This document shows, one piece after another, positions 1 to 10,000 of a stretch of DNA of 10,000 nucleotides. Source of the stretch: Halocaridina rubra (lineage: Eukaryota; Arthropoda; Malacostraca; Decapoda; Atyidae); contig JAXCGZ010000058.1 of assembly GCA_037179515.1 (NCBI GenBank), positions 80,001 through 90,000 of the forward strand, written 5' to 3'. The stretch's first letter is position 1. Each line of letters starts with the position of its first letter. The notes under the pieces were generated by a model. That model searched no databases. It saw nothing but the letters and a program-made list of their open reading frames with translations, and was not told where the DNA came from. A program made the translations under genes and the position numbers.

Positions 1-90
1 CAAGAAAAAAAAAGTTAAATAATAGTAATACTAAAATAAAGGAAATACTTAATAACAATATTTTAAAAAAGAATATTAACTACGGAAAAG

Positions 91-1286
<1,196 letters not shown>

Positions 1287-2330
1287 TCAGAAGCCACAGA
1301 AAGATCTTTTTGGAAGTAAAGCACAGCTGCAATTACACATCATGTCATGCACAGCATCCCAAGTTTGTCTGATTAAAGTTTTAGGTGTTCCTTCTTCATC
1401 ATATGTTGCATCATTCTTATGAGTTAGCCTCATCTTCTTCATATCAGAATTGGCAGATATGGTAAAATCATTAGCATATTCGTCATATGCACATTTACAA
1501 CAAACAGTGCAAGATAAACTACTAGAGCGACGACTCCACAACTGACATAAGCACGACGGAGTTGACTGGCAACCACATGCGACATTCTGCAGCAAATTGG
1601 GAGGAGTTACTCTAGAGGGGCCTGTTACTTTCCTTGAAGCTGCATTGCCCATCCTTCGTCCATATATGGTTATAACGACAGGAGGAGGACTCGGCTGATA
1701 AGCAGCTATCCACTTTAGAAATTGAAGGCGAGCCCTCATATGTTGAACTGCCTCTGCATCAGCAGGTGTAAGAAATTTTATCATTTGAGGTTCCTTTTAT
1801 TTGTTAAAGCATTCAGACTTCACCTTCTCAGAATATAATTCAGATATGAACTTAATTCCTTCTTTGAGCCAAGTTTCCTCCTTGGTACACTGATCATTAT
1901 ACTTCCTAACTGTAACACTTGTCTTCAGGAGTAGATTAATGACTGATTTTTTTTTCTCCAAAAGGTAGGACACTATTGCACAACCAGACATCGCATGGCA
2001 GGGAACCAAATTAAGACACTTGTCTCCCAGTTTTCGTTCTGTTGCATTGTGCTGTAGCATTGGTGTCAACACTACCGATAAACTTCTTCATAGAATTTGA
2101 TCCATTCGTTGTACTTCCACAATAAAAAACTAAAAAAACTAAATATGTTTATGTCATCTGCAAGGACTTCAACAATCTTCGCCGCTTGGCAGATTTCCAC
2201 TCGGTAATTAATGTTAGGCACATTTTCTACCTGAGTGAATGCAGAGTTTACTCATAAAATGTGCTGTAGAGTTGTCTCGCTCATAATCCAAGTTCCACAG
2301 AAATCTGACTTGAGCTTGCATGTTCTTTCG
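1287..2330 (-). pseudogene. Decayed gene of a repetitive invertebrate PIN-like / Cys-rich protein family
   Basis: Two blocks share one reading frame, 1800-2087 and 1287-1796, interrupted only by a TAA at 1797-1799. The first block carries LVPCHAMSGCAIVSYLLEKKK, which resembles the 'LPALHALTGCDTTS-F-GKGKK' signature of proteins found in many copies in cnidarian, mollusc and crustacean genomes. It is followed by an EGIKFISELYSEK segment. Across the stop come LTPADAEAVQHMRARLQFLKW (family 'LPPT...L..H..RA..Q...W') and a terminal Cys cluster, CGC-x5-CLC-x10-CTVCCKC, ending at a TGA (1287-1289). Farther upstream, in another frame (about 2075-2240), lies VEVLADDINIF, like the family's 'V-ADDTD(I/V)' acidic motif of a PIN/FEN-like nuclease region. 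At least one frameshift near 2075-2090 and several stops separate the blocks, so this is a relic, not an active gene. The family assignment is from memory of recurring motifs. Its biochemical role and any mobility are unproven. Confidence 0.6.
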
Positions 2331-3147
2331 ATCCTTTGGCAATCATTCTTCACTACAAATCAGACCATGTCATTTGAATTTAAAAGGGTTAAATTCTGAC
2401 CTTCTCTTTGCTTCCTTACGCAGTTCCCAATGCTAAGCGTTTATTGCGAGTCTTAGCAGTGTAAGTCATCACGAAGATTTAGTGGAATTTAGTTTTAAGT
2501 TGAGGATATTTTATACCATTGCTCCCCTCCAGTAACCAGTGGTTACTTACTGGGACATTAAAAAAAAAAACAACTCCATAATTACCTGAACTTCTCATGT
2601 TGTATCTGTAACAGAGGTGACTAGACACAGTAGAAGCTTTACAGAAAACAAGCATAATCTTGCACAGAAATGAAAATGTTATCATCATCAAAATTTATTC
2701 TTGTGAGCCCCTATGCAGTTCATAGTGTCTGTGTCTTCAGTTGATCACGCAACAAATACTATTCGAATTCTAGTATTATAAGTCAACTTAAACATGATGA
2801 ATTTAGTCCTCCACAGCACACTCTACTAAAACAAATGGTCTAATATGCTGAGACATATTAACCAGTGCTTTTTATTTATTACTTCTGCATTATCTGTCAT
2901 ATGCCTTCTATCTTCCTATTGATGCCTAAGGGAAATAACACCTTGTAGAACCCTAATATGTGTAAATTGTTTTGGCAGATATCTTTGCAGTGAAATTCTG
3001 GAACAAGATTTAAAGATAAAGCTTAAGAACACCCCCAGAGCCTCTTGGTTGTGGTTGAAGGCCTTTACTCTTGCAATTAGACATTCTTGTTTGAGATACG
3101 ATAAACCTGTCCATATATTTAAAAAAAAATGTTCCTTCTTTGTATGA
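2331..3147. other. No intact gene; possible coding debris
   Basis: No gene can be supported here. On the minus strand a frame with stops between about 2240 and 2430 reads coding-like in parts (for example FLWNLDYERDNSTAHF), which could be further decayed sequence of the relic immediately downstream. The open frame at 2479-2691 has no recognisable motif. The remainder is AT-rich and featureless, apart from A/T homopolymer runs. Confidence 0.4.
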
Positions 3148-3699
3148 TCATGTGCCTCTAGTTACATTTGGTACCATTGTTTTAGCTTCTAGCGAAGCCA
3201 TAATGGATTTTGTCCCTTTAGATCTATTGCTCAAAGGTACCAGATTGTCAACTAGTTGATTTCTTATGTAGTCTCCCCAAACTAACATTTTATGAATGAA
3301 AATTGCATCCATGTGGTATATTACGCCCCCTTGGCATAAATCCCTGACTGCTTGGAAGATTATCTTGAGTTCCCAGATACCCTGTATACTTTTATGTCAG
3401 TATCCTTTAATTACAAACTTTAGGAATGTGATAAATGGTATTCCTTGAATATAGCTTGCATCGCAGGTAATACAAATTTAGAATGGTAATTTTGTTGCGC
3501 CTGGATTGATCTTTAAACCAAGCAGCAAACTCGTGATATCCTCATGGGCTGAAAGAAAGTTGTGGTATTGTACGACTGCTTCTTTGCAAGTTAAAGTCTG
3601 AACACAACTGAAAGACAGCACATTTTTTTTTTTGCACAATACAGTCAGATTTACATTTTCCTTAGGAAAGTTGAGCAAGAGACAGTCTGCGAAATACAA
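3148..3699 (-). pseudogene. Coding-like relic with two in-frame stops
   Basis: One minus-strand frame runs for 552 bp with only two internal stops, TAA at 3478-3480 and TGA at 3397-3399, before a terminal TGA at 3148-3150. The last segment is 82 codons without a stop and has balanced, protein-like composition (for example DLCQGGVIYHMDAIFIHKM). The segment ITFLKFVIKGY followed by IFQAVRD...LCQGG loosely resembles the 'FL..(L/V)IKG...IGQAI.QA.RPR....LQ.G' region that, in the PIN-like family noted at 1287-2330, lies amino-terminal to the nuclease motifs. Orientation and order fit one decayed multi-kilobase gene. The similarity is weak, and an unrelated mobile-element relic or exon debris is equally possible. 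Confidence 0.35.
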
Positions 3700-4221
3700 T
3701 GGGCCTTTTTATTTACGTATTTATAAATATTGCTTTAATTAATTAATTAATTCATTAATTAATTAAATATATATATTTATATATTTATGTACTTATTACC
3801 GATACTGCGCTTATTTATATATTTACATATTTATTTCTTATATATAAATCAAATTATATATCTGTTATTTAATTTAGCCATATGAATTTAAAATACCTGG
3901 ATTTTGAACTTGCAAATCCAGTAAATGCTATTCGTTATTCTTATTTGCTCTGCGTCTGTGAAGTACTTTAATGAGAGAGAGAAAAAAAATAAAAGTATTC
4001 ATTCATTTTTCTGTTATTATAATGCCATGTAATATAGATTATATCAGTTCACAGTTATGCAAAAGGTATCTGTTTACAAGTTTTGTAAAAGCTCTCTCCC
4101 TCCCCCCCATTTGCTCTCTACGTGTGATGTCCTACTGTATAGAAACATTGTGGCAGCTTTCCTCTGACGTCAACAGGTACCTACTTTGTTTTATATTAGA
4201 TTAGACAAATGAGATGCTTAC
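3700..4221. other. AT-rich intronic or flanking DNA with a TTAA/TA-rich patch
   Basis: No gene is visible. 3735-3860 is dominated by (AATT)n-like repeats around 3738-3766, then TA and TTTA repeats. If the receptor continues downstream on the minus strand, all of this lies in the intron that begins at 4221. The short plus-strand frames here (3971-4204, and 4209-4409 antisense to the receptor exon) are not supported as genes. Confidence 0.55.
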
Positions 4222-4390
4222 CAATGCTTGTAGATAGAGTCCGCCGTAAAACAGAACTTCTGATGGAGCGCCTCACGTGCATTACACGCTCGCGGGCGTT
4301 TCCTACAAAGGGTGCAGTCGTTAAGGTGTACAACAGCGGGTTTATAGCCGCATTTAATGGTAACACAAACACAGCCACCCATGCGAACAC
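4222..4390 (-). CDS. Relaxin-receptor-type LGR (GPCR), exon with TM7 and helix 8
   Basis: This 169-bp exon encodes 56 residues plus one base. It begins VFAWVAVFVLPLNAAINPLLY, which is TM7 with the NPxxY motif as NPLLY, and continues TLTTAPF into helix 8 and a basic juxtamembrane tail ending LSTSI. The 'LP(L/V)N-A-NP-LYTLTT' pattern is characteristic of leucine-rich-repeat GPCRs of the relaxin receptor type (RXFP1/2; arthropod LGR3/LGR4), and a C-terminal LSTSI is also recalled in vertebrate RXFP1. The acceptor is TTCTAAACAG before 4390 (phase 0, joining the exon at 5034-5251). The donor is a strong GTAAGC at 4221-4216, splitting the next codon after its first base. Reading through the donor would add only seven residues before a stop, so a further tail exon is expected; I did not identify it. 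The product would sit in the plasma membrane and signal through G proteins. Which LGR subtype it is cannot be settled from these exons. Confidence 0.88.
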
Positions 4391-5033
4391 CTGTTTAGAA
4401 GGGATATGATACAATAGTTAGAGTAGTTTGCGCTGAAACTTTTCTTCTGTTTTTGTAGCGTTTCAGCTCAGCTATGCAATAAGTTTTGCAGAGAGAGCAT
4501 TGATGTATCATGTACTCCTTGTCAGCAGATACGTGTGGGAGTCGAAAAACCACCCATGAGGAAAATGCAATGTGATCAAGCACCACACTTAGCATCTAGT
4601 CAAGCCCATAATGTATAAATAAAGTTAACAATGCTTCAGTTATGGGGTATTGAAATAATGTCAAAGCATATTAGGAAGTCAGTTAAACTAATATTATCCT
4701 TACACCGATCATGTCAAAGGAAATAGCTGAGTTTCTATGTAAAATAAAAATAAAAATCTTAAAATCAGAAACTCTTTAATACAGTTCTTTTTAAATGAAG
4801 GTGTGATTTTTCTTAAACCTAGTTGTCCTCCTTATGAAATGAAATTAATTTCTGCATTTGAAATGGATTGCAGCCATCTTACTCCTATTCATAATGTATA
4901 TTTCTGTAATGGGCCTCTGATCTTAACAGGTTGAGGTATGAATTGCTAATTCGATTTTTTATTTCATAAAATGGTGATTAGAACTGCAATGATTTTTTTT
5001 CCTTTGGAAAAACAACTATATCTCCATTCCAAC
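4391..5033 (-). other. Receptor intron between the TM6 and TM7 exons
   Basis: This 643-bp phase-0 intron is bounded by GTTGGA on the donor side (5033 downwards) and a pyrimidine-rich stretch with TTCTAAACAG at the acceptor. The donor is weaker than the usual GTRAGT. The open frame at 4395-4595 inside it has no motif. Nothing else is recognised. Confidence 0.8.
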
Positions 5034-5251
5034 CTGTGAGGGTATTTTTACCCCCGCCAAGGAGACGATTCCCAGTGCAATGATAGGTAACCAGCATGCT
5101 GCATCGGTGATAACGATCAGAGTCATTCTTCGGGCCATGTTGGATTCCCGTCTTTGTTGATCACCTCTGACGGCGGCACTGGTGGAGCTTGCTGCCAGAT
5201 ACATGCCTATGTAAGATAGGGCGATCACGGAGAAGGATACCAAGTTCAGTA
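5034..5251 (-). CDS. Relaxin-receptor-type LGR (GPCR), exon with TM5, ICL3 and TM6
   Basis: This 218-bp exon gives 2 bases plus 72 codons. It opens with LNLVSFSVIALSYIGMYLAA, a hydrophobic TM5, followed by the short basic third intracellular loop (SSTSAAVRGDQQRRESNMARRM). TM6 reads TLIVITDAACWLPIIALGIV, with the family's DAxCWxPI motif, and the exon ends VKIPSQ, leading straight into VFAWVAVF of the next exon. The acceptor is an excellent T-rich tract ending ATTTCAG before 5251 (phase 1). The in-frame ATG just upstream (5262-5264) lies in the intron and is not a start. This strongly matches relaxin/LGR3-type receptors. The exons for TM1-TM4, the LRR ectodomain and the LDLa module must lie farther upstream on the minus strand; none is seen between 5252 and 10000. 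Confidence 0.88.
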
Positions 5252-5890
5252 CTGAAATAGGCATGAAAGAAAAAAAAAACGAATTTATGAAAACGGAATT
5301 GGAAGCGAATGAGAGTAAAACTGGGGAAAGATTCTTAGATAAGAATTACCATGCACTGAAATCTCTGGTTTCAAGTACTTTGAAAGGGAGTTCATATTAA
5401 TAATGTGTTCTTGGACGTTGAAATTGGTAGTTAGAAAAGATTGATATTAATATCAATAAAAAACTAAGCTATTTTCTTATAAGGTGCATGAACTCATGAA
5501 TATGGAAATATAAAGGAAAACAAAGACTTAATCAATTCTGAAATATCAGAGGAATATGAAAGAAACCATACTTTGACATCAGGAAAATACCGCATAAACA
5601 CTTCTGGGTACACGAATTCATTCTGATGTAACACAAGAAAGAACAGACATAATACACAGAATTCACTGAACCTCTCAGCTGATTGTGAAGGTGAAAGGCA
5701 CATTTGGTGGATACGTGAAAAATATAGATTTGAAGAGAAAACATGTTCATGGTTAAGGTACAGGGTAAGTGGAACATTTATCAACTAGCAAAAGGAAATA
5801 TTTTTGTCTTTAATCTTTCTGTATTAATGACCCATGTTTTACGGATTATGAATGTAAACTTAGACATAAGTTTACCACTCATTGTTGGTA
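5252..5890 (-). other. Upstream receptor intron (start of)
   Basis: This is the intron sequence preceding the TM5 exon. Overlapping minus-strand open frames at 5494-5784 show no domain, and none resembles TM4 or ECL2 of the receptor. An 18-bp perfect palindrome lies at 5440-5457. The intron probably extends much farther, through the retroelement and satellite region, but the preceding exon is not in the window. Confidence 0.6.
5440..5457. repeat. Perfect 18-bp palindrome
   Basis: ATTGATATTAATATCAAT is exactly self-complementary. It is AT-only except for one G and one C, and lies inside a receptor intron. It may be chance or a protein-binding dyad. No function is inferred. Confidence 0.5.
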
Positions 5891-5899
5891 TTCAATTAT

Positions 5900-8171
<2,272 letters not shown>

Positions 8172-8179
8172 TCATTCTT

Positions 8180-8251
8180 TACCCCGACCGGGACTCGAAC
8201 CTAGGACTTATGATTACTAAGTCAAGGCGCTACCACTACACCACAGAAGGT
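8180..8251 (-). tRNA. tRNA-like sequence, reverse unit 1 (probable tRNA pseudogene)
   Basis: This has the same 72-nt tRNA-like core as the forward units, with A box TGGTGTAGTGG, B box GGTTCGAGTCC and a T arm of CTAGG/CCCGG. The anticodon arm is irregular (see the copy at 9090-9161). No TTTT terminator follows within the unit, because (TA)n starts at 8168. Confidence 0.45.
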
Positions 8252-8510
8252 TAAAAGGAATCCAACCTTATAGCTTATATCTGCTATACTTAGGAATGAA
8301 CGCATTCTAACTGAATGCCACTCTGTTCATATTACAGATTCCCCAACCTCACTCGTGGCTTCATTTTAGCATTTAATTCAATTCCCAATCTCATTCGGGC
8401 CATGAAATTACCAAATAAGCACATTACATATGTGAAAACATGAATCATTCTTTACCCCGACCGGGACTCGAACCTAGGACTTATGATTACTAAGTCAAGG
8501 CGCTACCACT

Positions 8511-8520
8511 ACACCACAGA
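8511..8520. repeat. Target-site duplication, left copy
   Basis: ACACCACAGA, identical to 8594-8603. It belongs to the satellite unit (the equivalent lies at 8238-8247 in the preceding unit). Confidence 0.9.
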
Positions 8521-8593
8521 ATTTTTTTTTTTTTTTTTTTAAGATTCTCCACCCACGGATGGGTGGAACGGGTCATGGAGGACCCATCCCCTC
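8521..8593 (-). mobile_element. 73-bp retroposed insert with poly(A) tail and 10-bp TSD
   Basis: On the minus strand the insert reads from GAGGGGATGGGTCC (8593) to a run of 19 A (8540-8522). It is flanked by the exact direct repeat ACACCACAGA at 8511-8520 and 8594-8603, where intact satellite units carry a single copy. Poly(A) plus target-site duplication is the hallmark of LINE-mediated target-primed reverse transcription. Just before the tail lies a hairpin, CCACCCA-TCCG-TGGGTGG, a 7-bp stem closed by a UNCG-type tetraloop, which could be the 3' recognition structure of the parental element. The insert is presumably a severely 5'-truncated LINE or SINE end; the parent family is not identified. 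Confidence 0.88.
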
Positions 8594-8603
8594 ACACCAC
8601 AGA
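8594..8603. repeat. Target-site duplication, right copy
   Basis: ACACCACAGA, duplicate of 8511-8520, flanking the 73-bp poly(A)-tailed insert. The satellite resumes immediately after it. Confidence 0.9.
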
Positions 8604-8816
8604 AGGTTAAAAGGAATCCATGATTAATGTTTTCACATATGTAATGTGCTTATTTGGTAATTTCATGGCCCGAATGAGATTGGGAATTGAATTAAATGCT
8701 AAAATGAAGCCACGAGTAAGGTTGGGGAATCTGTAATATGAACAGAGTGGCATTCAGTTAGAATGCGTTCATTCCTAAGTATAGCAGATATAAGCTATAA
8801 GGTTGGATTCCTTTTA

Positions 8817-8888
8817 AACTGTTGTGGTGTATTGCTAGCGCCTTGACTTAGTAATCATAAGTCCTAGGTTCGAGTCCCGGTCGGGGTA
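8817..8888 (+). pseudogene. tRNA-like sequence, forward unit 1, degraded A box
   Basis: This is the first forward copy, next to the orientation flip. The 5' half differs from all other copies: AACTGTTGTGG replaces ACCTTCTGTGG, and the A box reads TGGTGTATTGC instead of TGGTGTAGTGG, losing the conserved GG. The B box GGTTCGAGTCC and T arm are intact. It is probably a dead unit, as edge copies of tandem arrays often are. Confidence 0.65.
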
Positions 8889-9089
8889 AAGAATGATTCA
8901 TGTTTTCACATATGTTATGTGCTTATTTGGTAATTTCATGGCCCGAATGAGATTGGGAATTGAATTAAATGCTAAAATGAAGCCACGAGTGAGGTTGGGG
9001 AATCTGTAATATGAACAGAGTGGCATTCAGTTAGAATGCGTTCATTCCTAAGTATAGCAGATATAAGCTATAAGGTTGGATTCCTTTTA

Positions 9090-9161
9090 ACCTTCTGTGG
9101 TGTAGTGGTAGCGCCTTGACTTAGTAATCATAAGTCCTAGGTTCGAGTCCTGGTCGGGGTA
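9090..9161 (+). tRNA. tRNA-like sequence, forward unit 2 (possible tRNA or tRNA pseudogene)
   Basis: The A box TGGTGTAGTGG and B box GGTTCGAGTCC match the Pol III promoter consensus. The D arm GTGT/GCGC and T arm CTAGG-TTCGAGT-CCTGG pair fully in this copy. The acceptor is weak, at about five of seven pairs including wobbles. In the canonical register the anticodon loop would read TTAGTAA (anticodon AGT, threonine-like), but the flanking stem does not pair; an 8-nt loop with TGA/TCA pairs is the best fit. A different perfect hairpin, GACTTA-GTAATCA-TAAGTC, competes with it. It is therefore either a degenerate tRNA gene or a tRNA-derived satellite. No CCA is encoded, as expected in eukaryotes. 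Confidence 0.45.
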
Positions 9162-9362
9162 AAGAATGATTCATGTTTTCACATATGTAATGTGCTTATT
9201 TGGTAATTTCATGGTTCGAATGAGATTGGGAATTGAATTAAATGCTAAAATGAAGCCACGAGTGAGGTTGGGGAATCTGTAATATTAACAGAGTGGCATT
9301 CAGTTAGAATGCGTTCATTCCTAAGTATAGCAGATATAAGCTATAAGGTTGGATTCCTTTTA

Positions 9363-9434
9363 ACCTTCTGTGGTGTAGTGGTAGCGCCTTAACTTAGTAA
9401 TCATAAGTCCTAGGTTCGAGTCCCGGTCGGGGTA
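9363..9434 (+). tRNA. tRNA-like sequence, forward unit 3 (possible tRNA pseudogene)
   Basis: Same core as the copy at 9090-9161, with CTTAAC for CTTGAC in the anticodon arm region and CCCGG in the T stem, which gives an A-C mismatch there. A and B boxes are perfect; TTTT lies at 9449-9452. Confidence 0.45.
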
Positions 9435-9635
9435 AAGAATGATTCATGTTTTCACATATGTAATGTGCTTATTTGGTAATTTCATGGCCCGAATGAGATT
9501 GGGAATTGAATTAAATGCTAAAATGAAGCCACGAGTGAGGTTGGGGAATCTGTAATATGAACAGAGTGACATTCAGTTAGAATGCGTTCATTCCTAAGTA
9601 TAGCAGATATAAGCTATAAGGTTGGATTCCTTTTA

Positions 9636-9707
9636 ACCTTCTGTGGTGTAGTGGTAGCGCCTTAACTTAGTAATCATAAGTCCTAGGTTCGAGTCCCGGT
9701 TGGGGTA
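9636..9707 (+). tRNA. tRNA-like sequence, forward unit 4 (possible tRNA pseudogene)
   Basis: Shares CTTAAC and CCCGG with unit 3 and additionally has TTGGGGT for TCGGGGT at the 3' acceptor strand. A and B boxes are intact; TTTT lies at 9722-9725. Confidence 0.45.
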
Positions 9708-9908
9708 AAGAATGATTCATGTTTTCACATATGTAATGTGCTTATTTGGTAATTTCATGGCCCAAATGAGATTGGGAATTGAATTAAATGCTAAAATGAA
9801 GCCACGAGTGAGGTTGGGGAATCTTTAATATGAACAGAGTGGCATTCAGTTAGAATGCGTTCATTCCTAAGTATAGCAGATATAAGCTATAAGGTTGGAT
9901 TCCTTTTA

Positions 9909-9980
9909 ACCTTCTGTGGTGTAGTGGTAGCGCCTTGACTTAGTAATCATAAGTCCTAGGTTCGAGTCCTGGTCGGGGTA
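9909..9980 (+). tRNA. tRNA-like sequence, forward unit 5 (possible tRNA or tRNA pseudogene)
   Basis: The core is identical to unit 2 (CTTGAC, CCTGG with a fully paired T stem). A and B boxes are perfect; TTTT lies at 9995-9998, just inside the window end. Confidence 0.45.
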
Positions 9981-10000
9981 AAGAATGATTCATGTTTTCA

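Larger units (their letters stand above)
8453..8607 (-). pseudogene. tRNA-like sequence, reverse unit 2, split by an insertion
   Basis: The tRNA-like core of the second reverse unit occupies 8453-8520 and resumes at 8604-8607. A 73-bp retroposed insert plus one copy of the duplicated target (8594-8603) interrupts its 5' acceptor strand. A and B boxes are still present in 8453-8520, but the acceptor stem is destroyed. Confidence 0.7.
8621..10000 (+). repeat. Forward-oriented tandem array, exact 273-bp period, each unit with a tRNA-like core
   Basis: The marker GAATGATTCA recurs at 8891, 9164, 9437, 9710 and 9983, each step exactly 273 bp. Units are 8621-8890 (lacking the first 3 bp), 8891-9163, 9164-9436, 9437-9709, 9710-9982 and a partial 9983-10000, so the array continues beyond the window. 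Units 2-5 differ from a consensus at only about two to three positions each, without indels, implying recent amplification or concerted homogenisation. Each unit has a spacer of about 200 bp followed by a 72-nt tRNA-like core and, 14-17 nt after the core, the run TTTT (for example 8903-8906 and 9176-9179), which could act as a Pol III terminator. Confidence 0.96.

Noticed and set aside
1287..1753. Possible last exon of the receptor: an acceptor TGATGCAG before 1753 would join in phase 1 to the donor at 4221 and add a 155-residue tail.
   Set aside because: The segment upstream of that acceptor continues the same frame with matching family motifs (LTPADA...), and the Cys cluster fits the PIN-like relic family better. 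Phase agreement has a one-in-three chance. RNA-seq could reopen this as an exonised tail.
4209..4409. Plus-strand open frame over the TM7 exon.
   Set aside because: Antisense shadow of the receptor exon, which has splice sites and conserved motifs on the minus strand.
5494..5784. Two overlapping minus-strand open frames upstream of the TM5 exon, considered as a preceding receptor exon.
   Set aside because: No TM4 or ECL2-like motif and no phase-1 donor in the right place; composition resembles intron.
8180..9980. CRISPR-like array (regular repeats).
   Set aside because: The period is 273 bp, spacers are as conserved as the repeats, and the context is eukaryotic. This is a tandem satellite.

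Overview
The window looks like a repeat-rich piece of an invertebrate nuclear genome, most likely a crustacean (decapod-like). The reasons are its AT richness, very long (TA)n microsatellites, spliced minus-strand exons of a relaxin-receptor-type LGR, a decayed Jockey-like non-LTR retrotransposon and tRNA-derived repeats. The crustacean assignment is inference; no host marker gene is present.

Layout. 94-222 is a (TA)n tract, followed by about 1 kb with no gene. On the minus strand, 1287-2330 is a decayed gene that I match from memory to a repetitive invertebrate protein family: a PIN-like nuclease region with an 'ADD' motif, then a 'HA(L/M)SGC' motif, an 'L-(P/T)-P' helical segment and a Cys-rich C-terminus. 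A single in-frame TAA separates its two best-preserved blocks. 3148-3699 is a second coding-like stretch, also minus strand, with two in-frame stops; it may be an upstream part of the same relic. 4222-4390 and 5034-5251 are two consecutive minus-strand exons of a GPCR, covering TM5-TM6 and TM7 with helix 8. They join in phase and give a clear relaxin/LGR3-type signature. The upstream exons lie beyond the region I can read, and the C-terminal tail exon was not identified.

5900-7335 is a 5'-truncated, multiply frameshifted Jockey-like element on the plus strand. Its 3' end runs into (TA)n. 7521-7726 is a minus-strand tRNA-derived SINE sitting between two (TA)n tracts. Two more tracts follow.

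8168-10000 is the most striking part. It is a satellite with an exact 273-bp period, each unit carrying a tRNA-like sequence with perfect Pol III A and B boxes and a TTTT run just downstream. The left 452 bp of the array is in reverse orientation and the right 1380 bp is forward, so the tRNA-like units diverge from a junction at 8620/8621. One reverse unit is split by a 73-bp poly(A)-tailed retroposed insert flanked by a 10-bp target-site duplication.

The only probably functional protein-coding sequence is the receptor gene. The rest is mobile-element debris, microsatellite and the tRNA-derived satellite.
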